A stretch of DNA of 64,000 nt from Deroplatys truncata. Its lineage: Eukaryota; Arthropoda; Insecta; Mantodea; Mantidae. Position numbers and translations under genes: made by a program. The notes beneath the pieces are model-generated. The model ran no database searches, was not told the DNA's origin, and saw nothing but the letters and a program-made list of their open reading frames with translations. Shown piece by piece: positions 43,207-54,532 of the stretch; the stretch's first letter is position 1, and the number at the start of each line of letters is the position of its first letter. The DNA lies in assembly GCA_030765065.1 (NCBI GenBank), contig CM060979.1, forward strand, positions 14,661,001-14,725,000, read 5' to 3'.

Positions 43207-44535
43207 CGAGGTACGTCCAGAAAGTAAGTTCCGTTTCAATTTCTCTCCGCTGCAGCGCTGCGATCGCAGTTCCGCACATGCGCGGTAGACGCTCTGTATC
43301 AAGGAGAAGAAACGTGCGCCATTTTGAGATCGCTGTCAGCCACGTACGCTTTGTTGTGCTTGTTTACAATTTCGGTGTTGATTGAAAATCCCGCCGCTTG
43401 TGAAATCAGATCTGTGATTCGTTTTCTGAATCCTAGGAAAGTGCACCCAATTGAAATTTATCGGCAAATTTGCGAAGTTTACGGACAAAATGCGATGAGT
43501 GATTCAATGCTGAGAAGATGGGTCCGACAGTTCAATGAAGGACGTAGTGAAGTCCACGATGAAGAACGAAGTGGGCGTTCATTTTTGGTTACAGATTAAC
43601 TAGTTCACGCGATTGATGACAAGGTCCAGGAAAACCGCAAGTTTACAATTAGTGCTCTCGCTATGGAATTTCCCCAAATCTCACGATCACTTATTCATGA
43701 AATTGTTACCTAAAAACTGAAATTTCGTAAACTTTGCTCTCGTTGGGTACTAAAGATTCTTACTGAGCAACACAAAACAAACCGAATGGGTAGTGCACTT
43801 CAGTTTTTGACCCATTATGATGAAGGCGGCGAAGAATTTCTGACACAGATAGTCACAGGAGATGAAACTTGGGTTTCTTACGACACCCCTGAAAGTAAGC
43901 GGCAATCAATGGAATGGAGGCACACTTCATCCCCAGCAAAGGTTAAGCCGAAACAAATCTTGACACCTCGAAAAATGGTGTGCACAGTGTTCTGGGACTG
44001 GAAAGGCATCTTACTCATTGATTTCTTACCGCGTGGTCAAACAATCAAAGCAGATGTTTATTGCAAGACACTTAGGAAATTGCGCCGCGCAATACAGAAT
44101 AAGCGCCGAGGATTGCTGTCAAAAGGTGTTGTTTTTCTTCACGACAACGCACGACCACACACTGCAAATGTGACGCAAAACCTCCTACAGGGATTTGGCT
44201 GGGACGTGTTTGACCATCCTCTGTACAGCCCTGACCTCGCTCCTAGCGACTTTCATTTGTTCTTACATCTCAAGTCTTCCGTTGGCGGTCAACACTTCAA
44301 CAATGACGAAGAGTTGAAAGAAAATGTTAAACTGGTTGAAGACACAAGCGGCAAACTTCTATGAAGAAGGTATACAAAAACTTGTGCCACGCTATGACAA
44401 ATGCCTGCAAAATTTCGACAGTTATGTGGAAAAGTAGTTTAAGAGTTGTAGAATTTTGTGCAATAAATAAGTTTTCTGTATTGTACACAATTTAATTTTA
44501 TTACCAAACGGAACTTACTGTTTGGTCGTACCTCG
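43207..44535 (+). mobile_element. mariner element (lineage a), best-preserved copy
   Basis: Flanked by TA (43205-43206 and 44536-44537). TIRs CGAGGTACGTCCAGAAAGTA and, inward from the right, CGAGGTACGACCAAACAGTA; both continue AGTTCCGTTT. 1,329 bp, full length for the family. Confidence 0.95.
43385..44437 (+). pseudogene. mariner transposase (lineage a), catalytic triad intact, few lesions
   Basis: The family's ATG-GAA-AAT start is now ATT-GAA-AAT (IENPAACEIRSVIRFLNPRK), so initiation is lost. The same frame then runs through the DNA-binding domains with only two stops, both TAA: at 43597-43599 (LVTD-stop) and near 43711 (IVT-stop-KLKFRK). From KLCSRWVLKILTEQHK on, the frame is open: first Asp VTGDETWVSYDTPESK, second Asp FLHDNARPHTAN, third Asp DLAPSDFHLF, with 34 residues between the last two. 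A frameshift near 44330 displaces the tail, which continues in another frame as QAANFYEEGIQKLVPRYDKC to YVEK-stop at 44437. Four lesions in total. It is the youngest-looking mariner here. Confidence 0.95.
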
Positions 44536-44537
44536 TA

Positions 44538-44804
44538 TTTTATGTCACATTTTTTTTCATACGCAAATTTACTATGTATAAATTATGATTTTATAACACA
44601 ACTGACTGCCTTCCGTTATGCTCTCCCTCCTCCAGCAACATTGGTATAAGTTCAATTTCTATGGCTACGAGAAACTGGTAAATAGCTTTCTGCTAGCCAA
44701 TTAGTAGATTGGAAATTATATTAAAATAATTCTGGAAACGAAAACGTATCGTTCTACTATCCAACAGCTCTCAAAAATGCTCAGTACCTAACCTTGACCT
44801 AAAT
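44538..44804. other. unassigned spacer
   Basis: AT-rich, nothing recognised. Confidence 0.4.
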
Positions 44805-45637
44805 ATCTGATGTGTTACACTCACATGACTTTCTCTACTCTTGTACAAACTATTTTTACAAACGCTTATTCTCCATATGCTTCATGTTAATCGAGATGTT
44901 AATCTTATTGCCAATTTTCTTGTAGATGCAAGGGGAATTGGTAGGCTTTAAGTGATAGTCAAATGTTTTAAGAGCTGGTTGCTATGTGGAGCATTCCATT
45001 CTCTTTGTATGACCGGGACATAAAAAATTAATTACGAATTTGAGAAAAAGTATAAGTATTGAAAAATTTAAGGGAATAACAAGCAATATCTCGAAAATGT
45101 ACAACAACAAAAATGTACATGAATTAAGTTGTGTATTTTAACACGATCTACATTTTTTGTGTAGTAAAATTTTGTCTATCTGTCATGCATTACCAGTTAT
45201 GCAAAAGTCGTTCACAATGAAGAATACTTTTGGAGACATTCCCAGAAAATTCCAGATATACATTTCATTTCTCATGAAAATATCTTAAACATGTGATATT
45301 TTAATCAAAATTGTTAGAGCCATTTTTGTGAAAATTAAAATTTTCGACAAATGTTTCACGTAAAGGGTAATCTGGGGTGGGGCGATTTTCTTGAAAACCT
45401 TCGTGTCGCATCTCTAGAAGATACTGAACATAAATACCAAGTTTGGTGTGTATCCGACTGTTCGTTTCTGAGTTATGCTGTTCACAGTCGCACACACACA
45501 CACGGACATGTTTCCAAAAATGCTGTTTTTTGGATTCAGGGTGTCTCAAAACATATATTTCCGGTGAAATCTCGGTATCGAATTTTTGGGTGGAATACAA
45601 TACTTCCCCTACTTACTATACGTAGTAGAGAAAGTAA
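44805..45637 (-). repeat. R element, full length, reverse
   Basis: From ATCTGATGTGTTACACTCAC to TACGTAGTAGAGAAAGTA. Common young subfamily; the GT tract is a short AC run at about 45490. Confidence 0.93.
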
Positions 45638-46282
45638 AAAGCGAAAGTCAGATAAATACCAAACTTGTTATTTAGGTTTAGTATCTTCCAAAGATGTAAT
45701 AACATAAAGATAATCCCCACCCCAAACTACCTTTTACTTGAAACATTTTTCGAAACCTTTGAATTTCTAACGCATCTCTCTAATAATTTTGATTAAAATA
45801 CAAGAGGTTAAATATATTTACATGCCAAATAAAACCCATATCTTGAATTTTCTGGGAATATCCTTTGAAATCCTCTTCTTGGAAGTAATTTTGTCAAATC
45901 CTCTATAATTGGAAAACGTTAAGCGATAGAAGAAAACGTGCTACACATAATTTATTTCAAATAACTTTATTTCATTTCTGAAATATTCGTTATTAATGGT
46001 TGGAATTGTTCAATACTTATCCATTCATTTAAAGTCCTGTGGATTTTCGGTTGTTTCTGGCGATGTCATGGAAACAGTATGGAATTTTAAGGCCAGCATA
46101 TAGCGTCCAGTTGTTAAACATTTGACTATCGCTGTTCTCTTTGTATCTATAACGAAATGTGTAATGTAGCTATTTCTGAAAAGGTTTATTTGGATTAAAA
46201 TGTAGTAGATAGGAAAACAAACTTTGGCAATAAACACTAGAGGATAAGGGAACTCATGTGAATGTAACACATCAGATTTTGT
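45638..46282 (+). repeat. R element, 3' two thirds, opposite orientation
   Basis: Starts at GCGAAAGTCAGATAAATACC, immediately after the head of the reverse copy, and ends CATGTGAATGTAACACATCA. Carries the GATGTCATGGAAACAGTATG module of the older subfamily. Confidence 0.85.
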
Positions 46283-46796
46283 AAGGTTTTAGTAACTGTA
46301 CATAGACCTCTCTACCGCGGAGGGGATGCCTACTCCCTAAAAGAGCTATAATTCGAGCCTGGTGCAGAACCAATGTCGATTTGATGGCCCAAAGAAAGAC
46401 GAATGCATTTTATAATCGTTCTGGCGATCGGGCATACTGCTTGAATAAAGCGTGTAGGGGGAGGGAGAGAGGGTGGAAGATTTTCGGGGGCGATACCCGA
46501 GCGAGAATGGGTGGGGTCCAGGCTGAATCACGTTGTCAACTCGATACTGTGCGCACACAATCGATGCATATCGTTTGCTTTGATTTACAGCAGTGCCCCT
46601 ATCCCTGTGTAAAGTGTTGATGTCGCCTCTTGTTTAAAGTAGAGATGTGCATCATTTCCACATCGATAACTCCTTCCTCTTAAACGCTCTGACACTCTAT
46701 CTATCGCAGATTAAGATAACGACTTATCGATATATCTCATTTCACTATCAAATACGACCTCTGTGCACACTCGTAACACCAATTCCATATTTCAAG
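46283..46796. other. unassigned, GC-rich centre
   Basis: No family recognised. A G-rich purine stretch lies at about 46455-46475. Confidence 0.35.
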
Positions 46797-46900
46797 AAAT
46801 CTGATGCGTTGTATCGCATGCCTTTCTCTACCAATATCGTTTACTTTTATGTCTCTTCTATAAACTATTCTTACAAAAGCTTAGTACCTTACTCACGCAC
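46797..46900 (-). repeat. R element, 3'-end fragment, reverse
   Basis: AATCTGATGCGTTGTATCGC followed by the CTTTCTCTACC and CTATTCTTACAAAAGCTTAG segments of R, then lost. Confidence 0.65.
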
Positions 46901-46960
46901 CTGCATACTGAGTGGAACAGATTTCTTCCAATGTGTGCTTCATAGAAGTATTACAAACAA

Positions 46961-47749
46961 AAAAATCTGATGTGTTACACTCACATGACTTTCTCTACTC
47001 TTGTAAAACAATTTTTACAAACGCTTATTCTCTTATTGCTAATTTTCTTGTAGATGCAAGGGGAATTGGTAGGCTTTAAGCGATAGTCAAATGTTTTAAG
47101 AGCTGGTTGCTACGTGGAGTATTCCATTCTCTTTGCATTACCAGGACAAAAAATGAATAACGAATTCCCATTTTAGAAAAAGTATAACTATTAGAAAATT
47201 TAAGGGAATAACAAGCAATATCTCGAAAATGCTTCACTCAACAATAAATTATGTATTTTAACGTGATCTATATTTTTTGTGCAGTAAAACTTTGTCTATC
47301 TCTTATGGTTTACCAGTTATGCAAAAGTCGTTCACAATGAAGAATACTTTTGGAGACATTCCCAGAAAATTCGAGATATACATTTCATTTACCATGAAAA
47401 TATCTTAAGCGTATGATATTTTAATCAAAACCGTTACAGCCATTTTTGAGAAAATTAAAATTTTTCAAAAAATGTGCCATGTAAATGGTAATCTGGGGTG
47501 GGGGATTTTCTTGAAAACCTTCGTGTCGCATCTCTGGAAGAAAATGAACCTAAATACCAAGTTTGGTGTTTATCCGACTGTTCGTATCTGAGTTATGCTG
47601 TTCACAGACACACACACGGACATGTTTCCAAAAATACGTTTTTTGGATTCAGGGGTCTCAAAACATGTATTTCCGGTGAAATTTTGGTATCGAATTTTTG
47701 GGTGGAATGCAATACTTCCCCTACTTGCTATACTAGTAGAGAAAGTAAA
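46961..47749 (-). repeat. R element, near full length, reverse
   Basis: From AATCTGATGTGTTACACTCA to CTATACTAGTAGAGAAAGTA. Short AC tract at about 47608-47620. Confidence 0.92.
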
Positions 47750-48539
47750 AAGTGTAATACTGTTTTGTTCTTCAAATTAGAATTTAATTCAAAGAGAATG
47801 TATGATAACAGGTTTCTTACTTGTAGAATGAGTAGAGTAATATATTTCTGAAATACTTTTGGTAGTCACTTTAGAGCACATACAGAGCATCTTTTTGTAG
47901 ACGTTATGTGGCTGTATTATTCGGTTAGGCTGCAAACAGGTCGAGGTACGTCGCGATCTGAACTAGCTTCAGGACGTAAACAAAACATAGCCCACCTCAC
48001 TGCTTTCTTTTATCTGAGGGGTGACTGGTGATTGTTTTCTACGCGTCGCTTATTCCTAACTAACACGAAAAGGGTGGTGTAATCTTTTGGCGAAATAACA
48101 AGTACAATAAAACTTCGATTATCCGTCATTTGGTTAACCGTTTGGTCCATTAAAAGTCATAATCGTATATATCTTATTTTTTTTGTTTATTCAGAGTTCG
48201 AAATGAATATTACCTGTAAGCTAAAAAATTAACTTGGTTTGGAAATGAATGCGGCTTATCAATCATTGGCACCATTCGCTCCAGTATTCCGAAAGTTCTG
48301 AGGCGAAGTCAATGTAACATAGCTTCCCGTGCAAGAGCACGAATTGAATACATGATAAACATGTACTCTAACCAAGAGGTTGTTCTGATGTCTTCAGCTG
48401 TGTATTAATTAATTTCAAATCATAAAGTGGTTATGCAATGAGGCAACACTACTGTTGTCGCCTAGCGACGTACCTATAAAAATTGACGAAAAATGGATGC
48501 GAGTGATTAAGCGCGTGTACTTGTATGGGTTTTAAGAAA
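47750..48539. other. unassigned; possible pogo-like terminal motif
   Basis: Nothing coding recognised. TAAAACTTCGATTATCCGTC at about 48108 resembles the terminal repeats of pogo/Tigger-type elements, but I find no partner repeat or transposase. Confidence 0.3.
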
Positions 48540-48893
48540 CAAAAATCTGATGTGTTACATTCACATGACTTTTTCAACCCTATATCGTTTATTAGTGGGT
48601 ATACAAATTATTCGTACGAAAGTTTATTTTCCTATCTACTTCATTTTAATCGAAATAAACCTTTACAGAAATAGCTACATTACACATTTCGTTATAGGTA
48701 CAAAGAGAAGATGTCATGTTTCCATGACATCGTGAGAAACAACTGAAAATAGGACTTTAAAAGAATGGCTAAGTATTGAACAATTCGAGCTATTAATAAC
48801 GGATATTCTGGAAACGGCTGAAGCCACAAAAAAGTTATCTGAAATAAACTGTGTGCTTTAACGAGGTCTAAATTTATTTATGTAATGTGTTTT
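48540..48893 (-). repeat. R element, 3' half, older subfamily
   Basis: From AAATCTGATGTGTTACATTC through the CACATTTCGTTATAGGTACA module to AACGAGGTCTAAATTTAT. Confidence 0.8.
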
Positions 48894-49045
48894 TAATGTC
48901 CTGGACATACAAAGAGAATGGAATGCGCCACATAGCAACCAGCTCTTAAAACATTTGACTATCACTTAAAGCCTACCATATTCCCCTTGCACCTACAAGA
49001 AAATTAGCAATAATAAAGTCATGTGAACGCAACACATCACATTTT
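48894..49045 (+). repeat. R element, 3' quarter, opposite orientation
   Basis: From ATGTCCTGGACATACAAAGA to AAGTCATGTGAACGCAACAC. It starts near the internal point where R short forms end. Confidence 0.78.
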
Positions 49046-49617
49046 CCTGTATTAAAAATGAGCAGCGATACTCTCTTAGGGGACATATGGCATACCAGCA
49101 ACACACATTACGGGGCTAACCGGGGTGCTTATGCGGGACCCGAATAACCCACCCACTAACACAAACACACTCCCTGCAAGTTAGACTTACTAACAGCACG
49201 GAAGATCGCCAACGGGACGGGCGGGTGTAGGGCCCGTCCTTTGCCCCCTTCGGGGGGCAATAAAACAAAAGGAAACATACGCTGCATATGTACAAAAGTT
49301 TCTTGAAGGACATAAATGAGTCGTCTGTTTTGGCTAACATATAACTTGCATATACATAATTGTTTGCTTTCAGCTACTCTGTGATAAACATTTGACTTTC
49401 GGACTAATAGTTTCAGACCGTATCCACTGATACCAACGCCATTGCTTCTGCTATGGAATCTTAGACACAGAGAGGGTACGATCGTTTCATGGTTTGGCGG
49501 CGAACTTCTCGTAGGACAAGCCACTAAAATGTATTCTACACCAGAATGAGAATTTAATTGATTCTGAAAACTGTGTGGAAAGAAAGCTTTAAGTATATAC
49601 AATGGAAGAAAAAATTT
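49046..49617 (-). other. unassigned, longest minus-strand open frame nearby
   Basis: An open frame of 159 codons (49635 to 49156, minus) starts inside the neighbouring R terminus. I do not recognise it. It contains no membrane segment or ordered motif. Its 3' part overlaps a GC-rich segment with CCCCCTTCGGGGGGC, a strong hairpin. Probably a fortuitous frame in unknown repeat sequence. Confidence 0.3.
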
Positions 49618-50240
49618 CCCAAGTGTTACATTCATATGACTTTCTCTACCCTCTATCTTTATTAGAGGGAATACAAACTATTTCTACTAAAGCTTATTTT
49701 TCTATCTACTACAGTTAAATCCAAATAAATTTTTACAGAAATAGCTACATTACACATTTCGTTATAGATACAAAGAGAACAGCGATAGTCAAATGTTTAA
49801 CAACTGGACGTTATATGCTGGCCTTAAAATTCCATACTGTTTCCATGACATCGCGAGAAACAAGTGACTTGACAGGAGTTTAAAAGGATGGCTAAGTATT
49901 CAACAATTCGGACCGTTAATAACAGATATCACATAAAAGCTATTGGGTGTTTTAAAGAGGTTCACATTTCTTGTGTAGTACGTTTTCGTCTGTAGCTTAA
50001 TGTTCACAGGTTATACCCAGAGAATTCAAGATATACATTTCAATTGTCATGTAAAATATCTTTAATAAAAATCGTTAGGCCATCTTTTAGAAAATCAGGA
50101 ATTTCAAACCTTCGCTAGGACTTTTCTAAAAATACTTTTTTAGGACTCAGGGACCTCAAAACACTCATTTCCAATGAAATCTCGGTATCAAATTTTTGGG
50201 TGGAATGCAGTCTACCTACTGTGTATTAAATGTCACTTGG
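49618..50240 (-). repeat. R element, older subfamily, internally deleted
   Basis: From AAGTGTTACATTCATATGAC through the CACATTTCGTTATAGATACA module; the middle is shortened and the GT tract is gone. It ends near GGTGGAATGCAGTCTACCTA. Confidence 0.8.
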
Positions 50241-50392
50241 TGCATTAAAGAAACGGACTTCAAAATTTTGCTGCTCTGGGAGGAATATTTTTAGATAAAG
50301 GTTACATTGATAGTAATTAATTTAACGTGACGGAAGTTGGAAGTTGCTTCTGTTAAATAATACGATATTATAAGGCGCATTAAAAATTGAGA

Positions 50393-50535
50393 TGCCAAGC
50401 AGAAAGGCTCAGGTGGTAAACTCTGTGGCCCGCATTCGGTAGGTTGCGGCTTCAAATCCCGTGGGCCGACCAAAGTGTCTGAGGTTTTTTCGTGGTTTTC
50501 CTCAAGGTAAATATCGGATTGGATATTTAATACCA
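50393..50535 (+). mobile_element. tRNA-derived SINE fragment related to SINE-2 head
   Basis: GCTCAGGTGGTAAACTCTG (A-box side), GCATTCGGTAGGTTGCGG, CTTCAAATCCCGTGGGCC (B box), then GTTTTTTCGTGGTTTTCCTC. Its head aligns with that of SINE-2, but the downstream part differs, so it is a sister family or a 5' fragment. Confidence 0.65.
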
Positions 50536-50636
50536 CGACTCAAAGTTCCATCTTAAGTCTAAAACAATAGTAAAATGAAAAATAAGTGGTAATAGGGAAT
50601 GCTATGCCCTCAAGCCACAGACAGTGTAAGCAGTTG

Positions 50637-51868
50637 GACTGGACGGCACCCTAATGTCACCTGCACAGCACGAACCAGGGGCTACAGGGATGAGACCTAG
50701 AAGGCTAAGAGTCCGCCTTACTGTGTGAGGGCGGCGGTTAGACTGGACGGCACCCTAATGTCACCTGCACAGCACGAACCAGGGGCTACAGGGATGAGAC
50801 CTAGAAGGCTAAGAGTCCGCCTTTCTGTGTGAGGGCGGCGGTTAGACTGGACGGCACTCTAATGCCATCTGCACGGCATGAAGCAGGTGGTTACAGGGAT
50901 GAGACCTAGAAGGCTTACTGTCAGACTTTCTGTGTGAGGGCGGTGGTTAGACTGCACGGCACCCTAATGCCATCTGCACGGCATGAAACAGGTGGTTACA
51001 GACATGAGACCTAGAAGGCTAACTGTCCACCTTTCTGTGTGAGGGCGGCGGTTAGACTGGACGGCACCCTAATGCCATCTGCACGGCATGAAGCAGGTGG
51101 TTACAGGGATGAGACCTAGAAGGCTAACTGTCCACCTTTCTGTGTGAGGGCGGCGGTTAGACTGGACGGCACCCTAATGCCATCTGCACGGCATGAAGCA
51201 AGTTGTTACAGGGATGAGACCTAGACGGCTAACCGTCCGTCTTTCTGTATGAGGGCGGCGGTTAGACTGGACGGCACCCTAATGTCATATGCACGGCATG
51301 AAGCAGGTGGATACAGAGATGAGACCTAGAAGGCTAACTGTCCGCCTTCCTGTGTGAGGGCGACGGTCGGACTGGATGGAACTCAAATGCCATCTGCACG
51401 GCATGAAGCAGGGGCTACAGGGATGAGACCTAGAAGGATAGCTGTCCGCCTTTCTGTGTGAGGGCGGCGGTTAGACTGGATGACACCCTAACGCCATCTG
51501 CACGGCGTGAAGCGGATGGTTATAGAGGTGAGACCTAGAAGGCTAACTGCCCGCCTTTGTATGTGAGGGCGGCGGTTAGACTGAACGACACCCCAACGCT
51601 ATCTGCACGGCGTGAAGCGGATGGTTATAGAGATGAGACCTAGAAGGCTAACTGTCCGCCTTTGTGTGTGAGGGCGGCGGTTAGACTGAACGGCACCCTA
51701 ACGCCATCTGCACGGCGTGAAGCGGATGGTAATAGAGATGAGACCTAGAAGGCTAACTGTCCGCCTTTGTGTGGGAGGGCGGCGGTTAGACTGAACGGCA
51801 CCCTAACGCCATCTGCACGGCATGAAGCAGGTGGTTACAGGGATGAGACCTAGAAGGCTAACTATCCA
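50637..51868. repeat. 105-bp minisatellite, about 11.8 units
   Basis: Units begin (GACTG...) at 50637, 50741, 50845, 50950, 51055, 51160, 51265, 51370, 51474, 51579, 51684 and 51789, so the period is 104-105 bp. Conserved core words are GACTGGACGGCACCCTAATG, ATGAGACCTAGAAGGCTAAC and GTGTGAGGGCGGCGGTTAG. Neighbouring units are more alike than distant ones (units 1-2; 3-7; 9-11), as expected from unequal exchange. It has no open frame through the array. Each unit can fold into hairpins (see findings). Confidence 0.95.
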
Positions 51869-52640
51869 TCACATTGTTCTAAGAGATATCCACCAACAAA
51901 TCCGTCGCGACATGACTAAAGAGTTAAAGCGACGTAAAATAAAAGAATAAAAAAATTAAGATTTTGTTTTCAAATAAAATTAGAAAACATATCTTTTTCA
52001 ACCCACATCTGTAGGACTTGTTTAGCTCTTCCTGTTAAAAATGGACTAGATTTTAAATGCTCAATAGTTAACACCTGTTATCAGCCCACTAATATCTTCT
52101 TTGAAACCATTGATTCACCCATAAAAACGCTGAAAAAACCATGTAAAAGTACCTTGTTACATTATACCATCAATGGAAGAAAGGAACGTGTATTAAACTG
52201 GTTTCCAACAGCAGATCGTGATGCAGTGCGCAGTTTGAATTAGTTTCTGGTAGACACAATTCAATTTAGCCGTTGTAAATGGTAATGTACACGGTGACAT
52301 GTATATAAATATTTCCAAAATAAACACGTTCGTGAATGAGGCAAGTAATTGGAATTAAGTTAGGTAATGAGAAATGCAATAAATAGTTATAAGGTGAGAA
52401 AACAAGCAGCGGTCTACACAAACAACCTGGTCATTAGCAATAAACAGATACCCACCCGTCAGTAAATAGTAAAACTCGTATCTCTGTGTACGTATGCTAG
52501 TCTACCCTATTAATTAACATACGTAGTTTGGTTGAACGCTAACAAGCAGAGTTCTGTTCCAAACCAGGGCTCTGGTTACGATACAGCAATCCTATTTCAA
52601 TGCATTTCTGAACAACTTTGCTTTTTTCACTTTATTTTGC
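51869..52640. other. AT-rich stretch, nothing recognised
   Basis: No R motifs, TIRs or supported frames between the minisatellite and the next R. Confidence 0.45.
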
Positions 52641-52756
52641 TCTAATCTTGTACAAACTATTTTTACAAACGCTTATTCTCCATCTACTTCATGTTAATCG
52701 AGATAAACATTTGCAGGTGCAAGGGGAATATGGTAGGCTTTAAGCGATAGTCAAAT
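52641..52756 (-). repeat. R element part 1 of 3, interrupted twice
   Basis: Reverse 3' segment (TCTAATCTTGTACAAACTAT to AAGCGATAGTCAAAT). Its continuation is at 53376 after an inserted R short form. The outermost tail is missing. Confidence 0.8.
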
Positions 52757-53375
52757 TTTTACTTTCTCTAATACGTATAGTAAGTAGGGAAAGTATTGTA
52801 TTCCACCCAAAAATTCGATATCGAGATTTCATTGGAAATACATGTTTTGAGACCCCTGAATCAAAAAAAGCATTTTTAGAAACATGTCCGTGTGTTTGTC
52901 TGTGTGTGTCTGTGAACAGCATAACTCAGAAACGAACAGTCGGATAAATACCAAACTTAGTATTTAGGTTCAGTATGTTCCAGAGATGCGACACGAAGGT
53001 TTTCAAGAAAATCCCCCCAACACAGAGTACCCTTTACATGGAACATTTTTCGAAAATTTTAATTCTCTCAAAAATGGCTAACGATTTTGATTAAAATATC
53101 ATGTGTTTAAGATATTTTCATGACAAATGAAACGTATATCTCGAATTTTCTTGGAATGTCTCCAAAAGTGTTCTTCATTCTGAACGACTTTTGTATAACT
53201 GGTAAACCATAAGAGATAGACAAAATTTTACTACACAACAAATGTAGATCGTGTTAAAATACACAGTTTATGTCATATACATTTTTTTTGTTGGATGAAC
53301 CATTTTCGAGATATTGCTTGTTACTCCCTTATATTTTCCAATACTTTCTCTAAAATGGGAATTCGTTATTCATTT
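52757..53375 (+). repeat. R short form, isolated insertion in another R
   Basis: Starts ACTTTCTCTAATACGTATAG and stops at GGGAATTCGTTATTCATT, the same internal point at which the tandem short forms at 14.83 and 59.28 kb begin when read in reverse. It sits in an opposite-strand R, of which about 20 bp were lost. Confidence 0.88.
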
Positions 53376-53576
53376 GTAGAGCATTCCATTCTCTTTGCAT
53401 GTCCAGGACATAAAAAAAACGAATAAGGAATTCCCATTTGAGAAAAAGTATAAGTATTGGAGAATTCAAACAAATAACAAGTAATATCTCGGAGATGGTT
53501 TACTCGACAAATATATATCATAAATTGTGTGTTTTAACCAGATCTGCATTTTTTGTGTAGTAAAATCCTGTCTATT
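53376..53576 (-). repeat. R element part 2 of 3
   Basis: TAGAGCATTCCATTCTCTTT to AGTAAAATCCTGTCTATT, where the LTR-B fragment begins. Confidence 0.85.
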
Positions 53577-54532
53577 TTAAAGAACGATATTTTGTTACGC
53601 TATTTGCACCATGTATGGAAAGCCAATTTGAAGTTGTTTGTATTGAAGGAGTTGTATTATATTTCAACTGTTGGGAAGCCGAACACTTAAAGTAGTTGCA
53701 ACCGTACGTATGGTAAACAGTTTCCGGTAGCCTTCGCCACAAATGTACTTTCAGTTGGCCTTTGCCCCAAGTTTAAAAAAAAATTAACTTTGTAATTAAA
53801 CTGTTTCTTTAAATATTTAATATTTATGTTTGCCTCGGCTGCGTCAGTATTATTGTTAGAGACACGTTTCTCTTAGTAGGGTTGTGATGCGACAAGAATG
53901 TAGGCTTACACGTATTATAATTTTATTTCATTCCTTTTATTAATGCTTGACACGATTTAAATAACACTTCACTAATATAGAGAGCTGTGAGATTCTTTTT
54001 ATTAATTAATTACACTTTTTAACACGTAAACTTACTTTTCGTCCCACACGAATACATATTATATTTCTTGAGGACACTTTTTGCGTCTGGTTAGTAACGC
54101 TGTCTGCAGGCAACTGAACTCCGAATTTGTAAAATTTTCTCCTTTTCAGTTTCTGATTGGCTAATCCTACTTCAATAGAATACCTTCTGGTTGTTGATTG
54201 ACTATTTTTTAAACTGTCACTAAAATTACATTATTGTTGCTCCAATAATGACCAGTAGCGTTATTAAACATTCTTAATCATTATTGCCTCAAGGTTAACT
54301 CATTGTTAGCAACTTTTAACATATTTTTCTCAGAGCTCCTACATTATTAAATTACGTAATACATTCACATAACATTATTGAACATGTTTACAATAATATA
54401 AGCATATGCAATGACGGTTACATACATTTTAAAAATTATTACATACACATATTGCTTCACGGCGGGCTGTTATTGAATTTATATATTATATAATTTGACT
54501 GAAATCATTTAAGTGTTAAAAATACTGCCTCA
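53577..54532 (-). mobile_element. LTR-B copy with primer-binding motif, inserted in R
   Basis: LTR-B in minus orientation, 904 bp (53629-54532), with TGAGGCAGTATTTTTAAC at 54532 and ACTTCA at 53629. It is followed on its own strand by AATTGGCTTTCCATACATGG, a primer-binding-like motif, and only about 30 bp more. Polyadenylation region near 53938. The left limit is approximate. R sequence resumes exactly after the LTR end. Confidence 0.8.

Noticed and set aside
48098-48160. pogo/Tigger-type element
   Set aside because: One TIR-like motif only; no partner terminus and no transposase segment found nearby.
50637-51868. Tandem gene or peptide-repeat coding array
   Set aside because: The period is 104-105 bp, so the frame would shift in the 104-bp units, and there is no open frame through the array.
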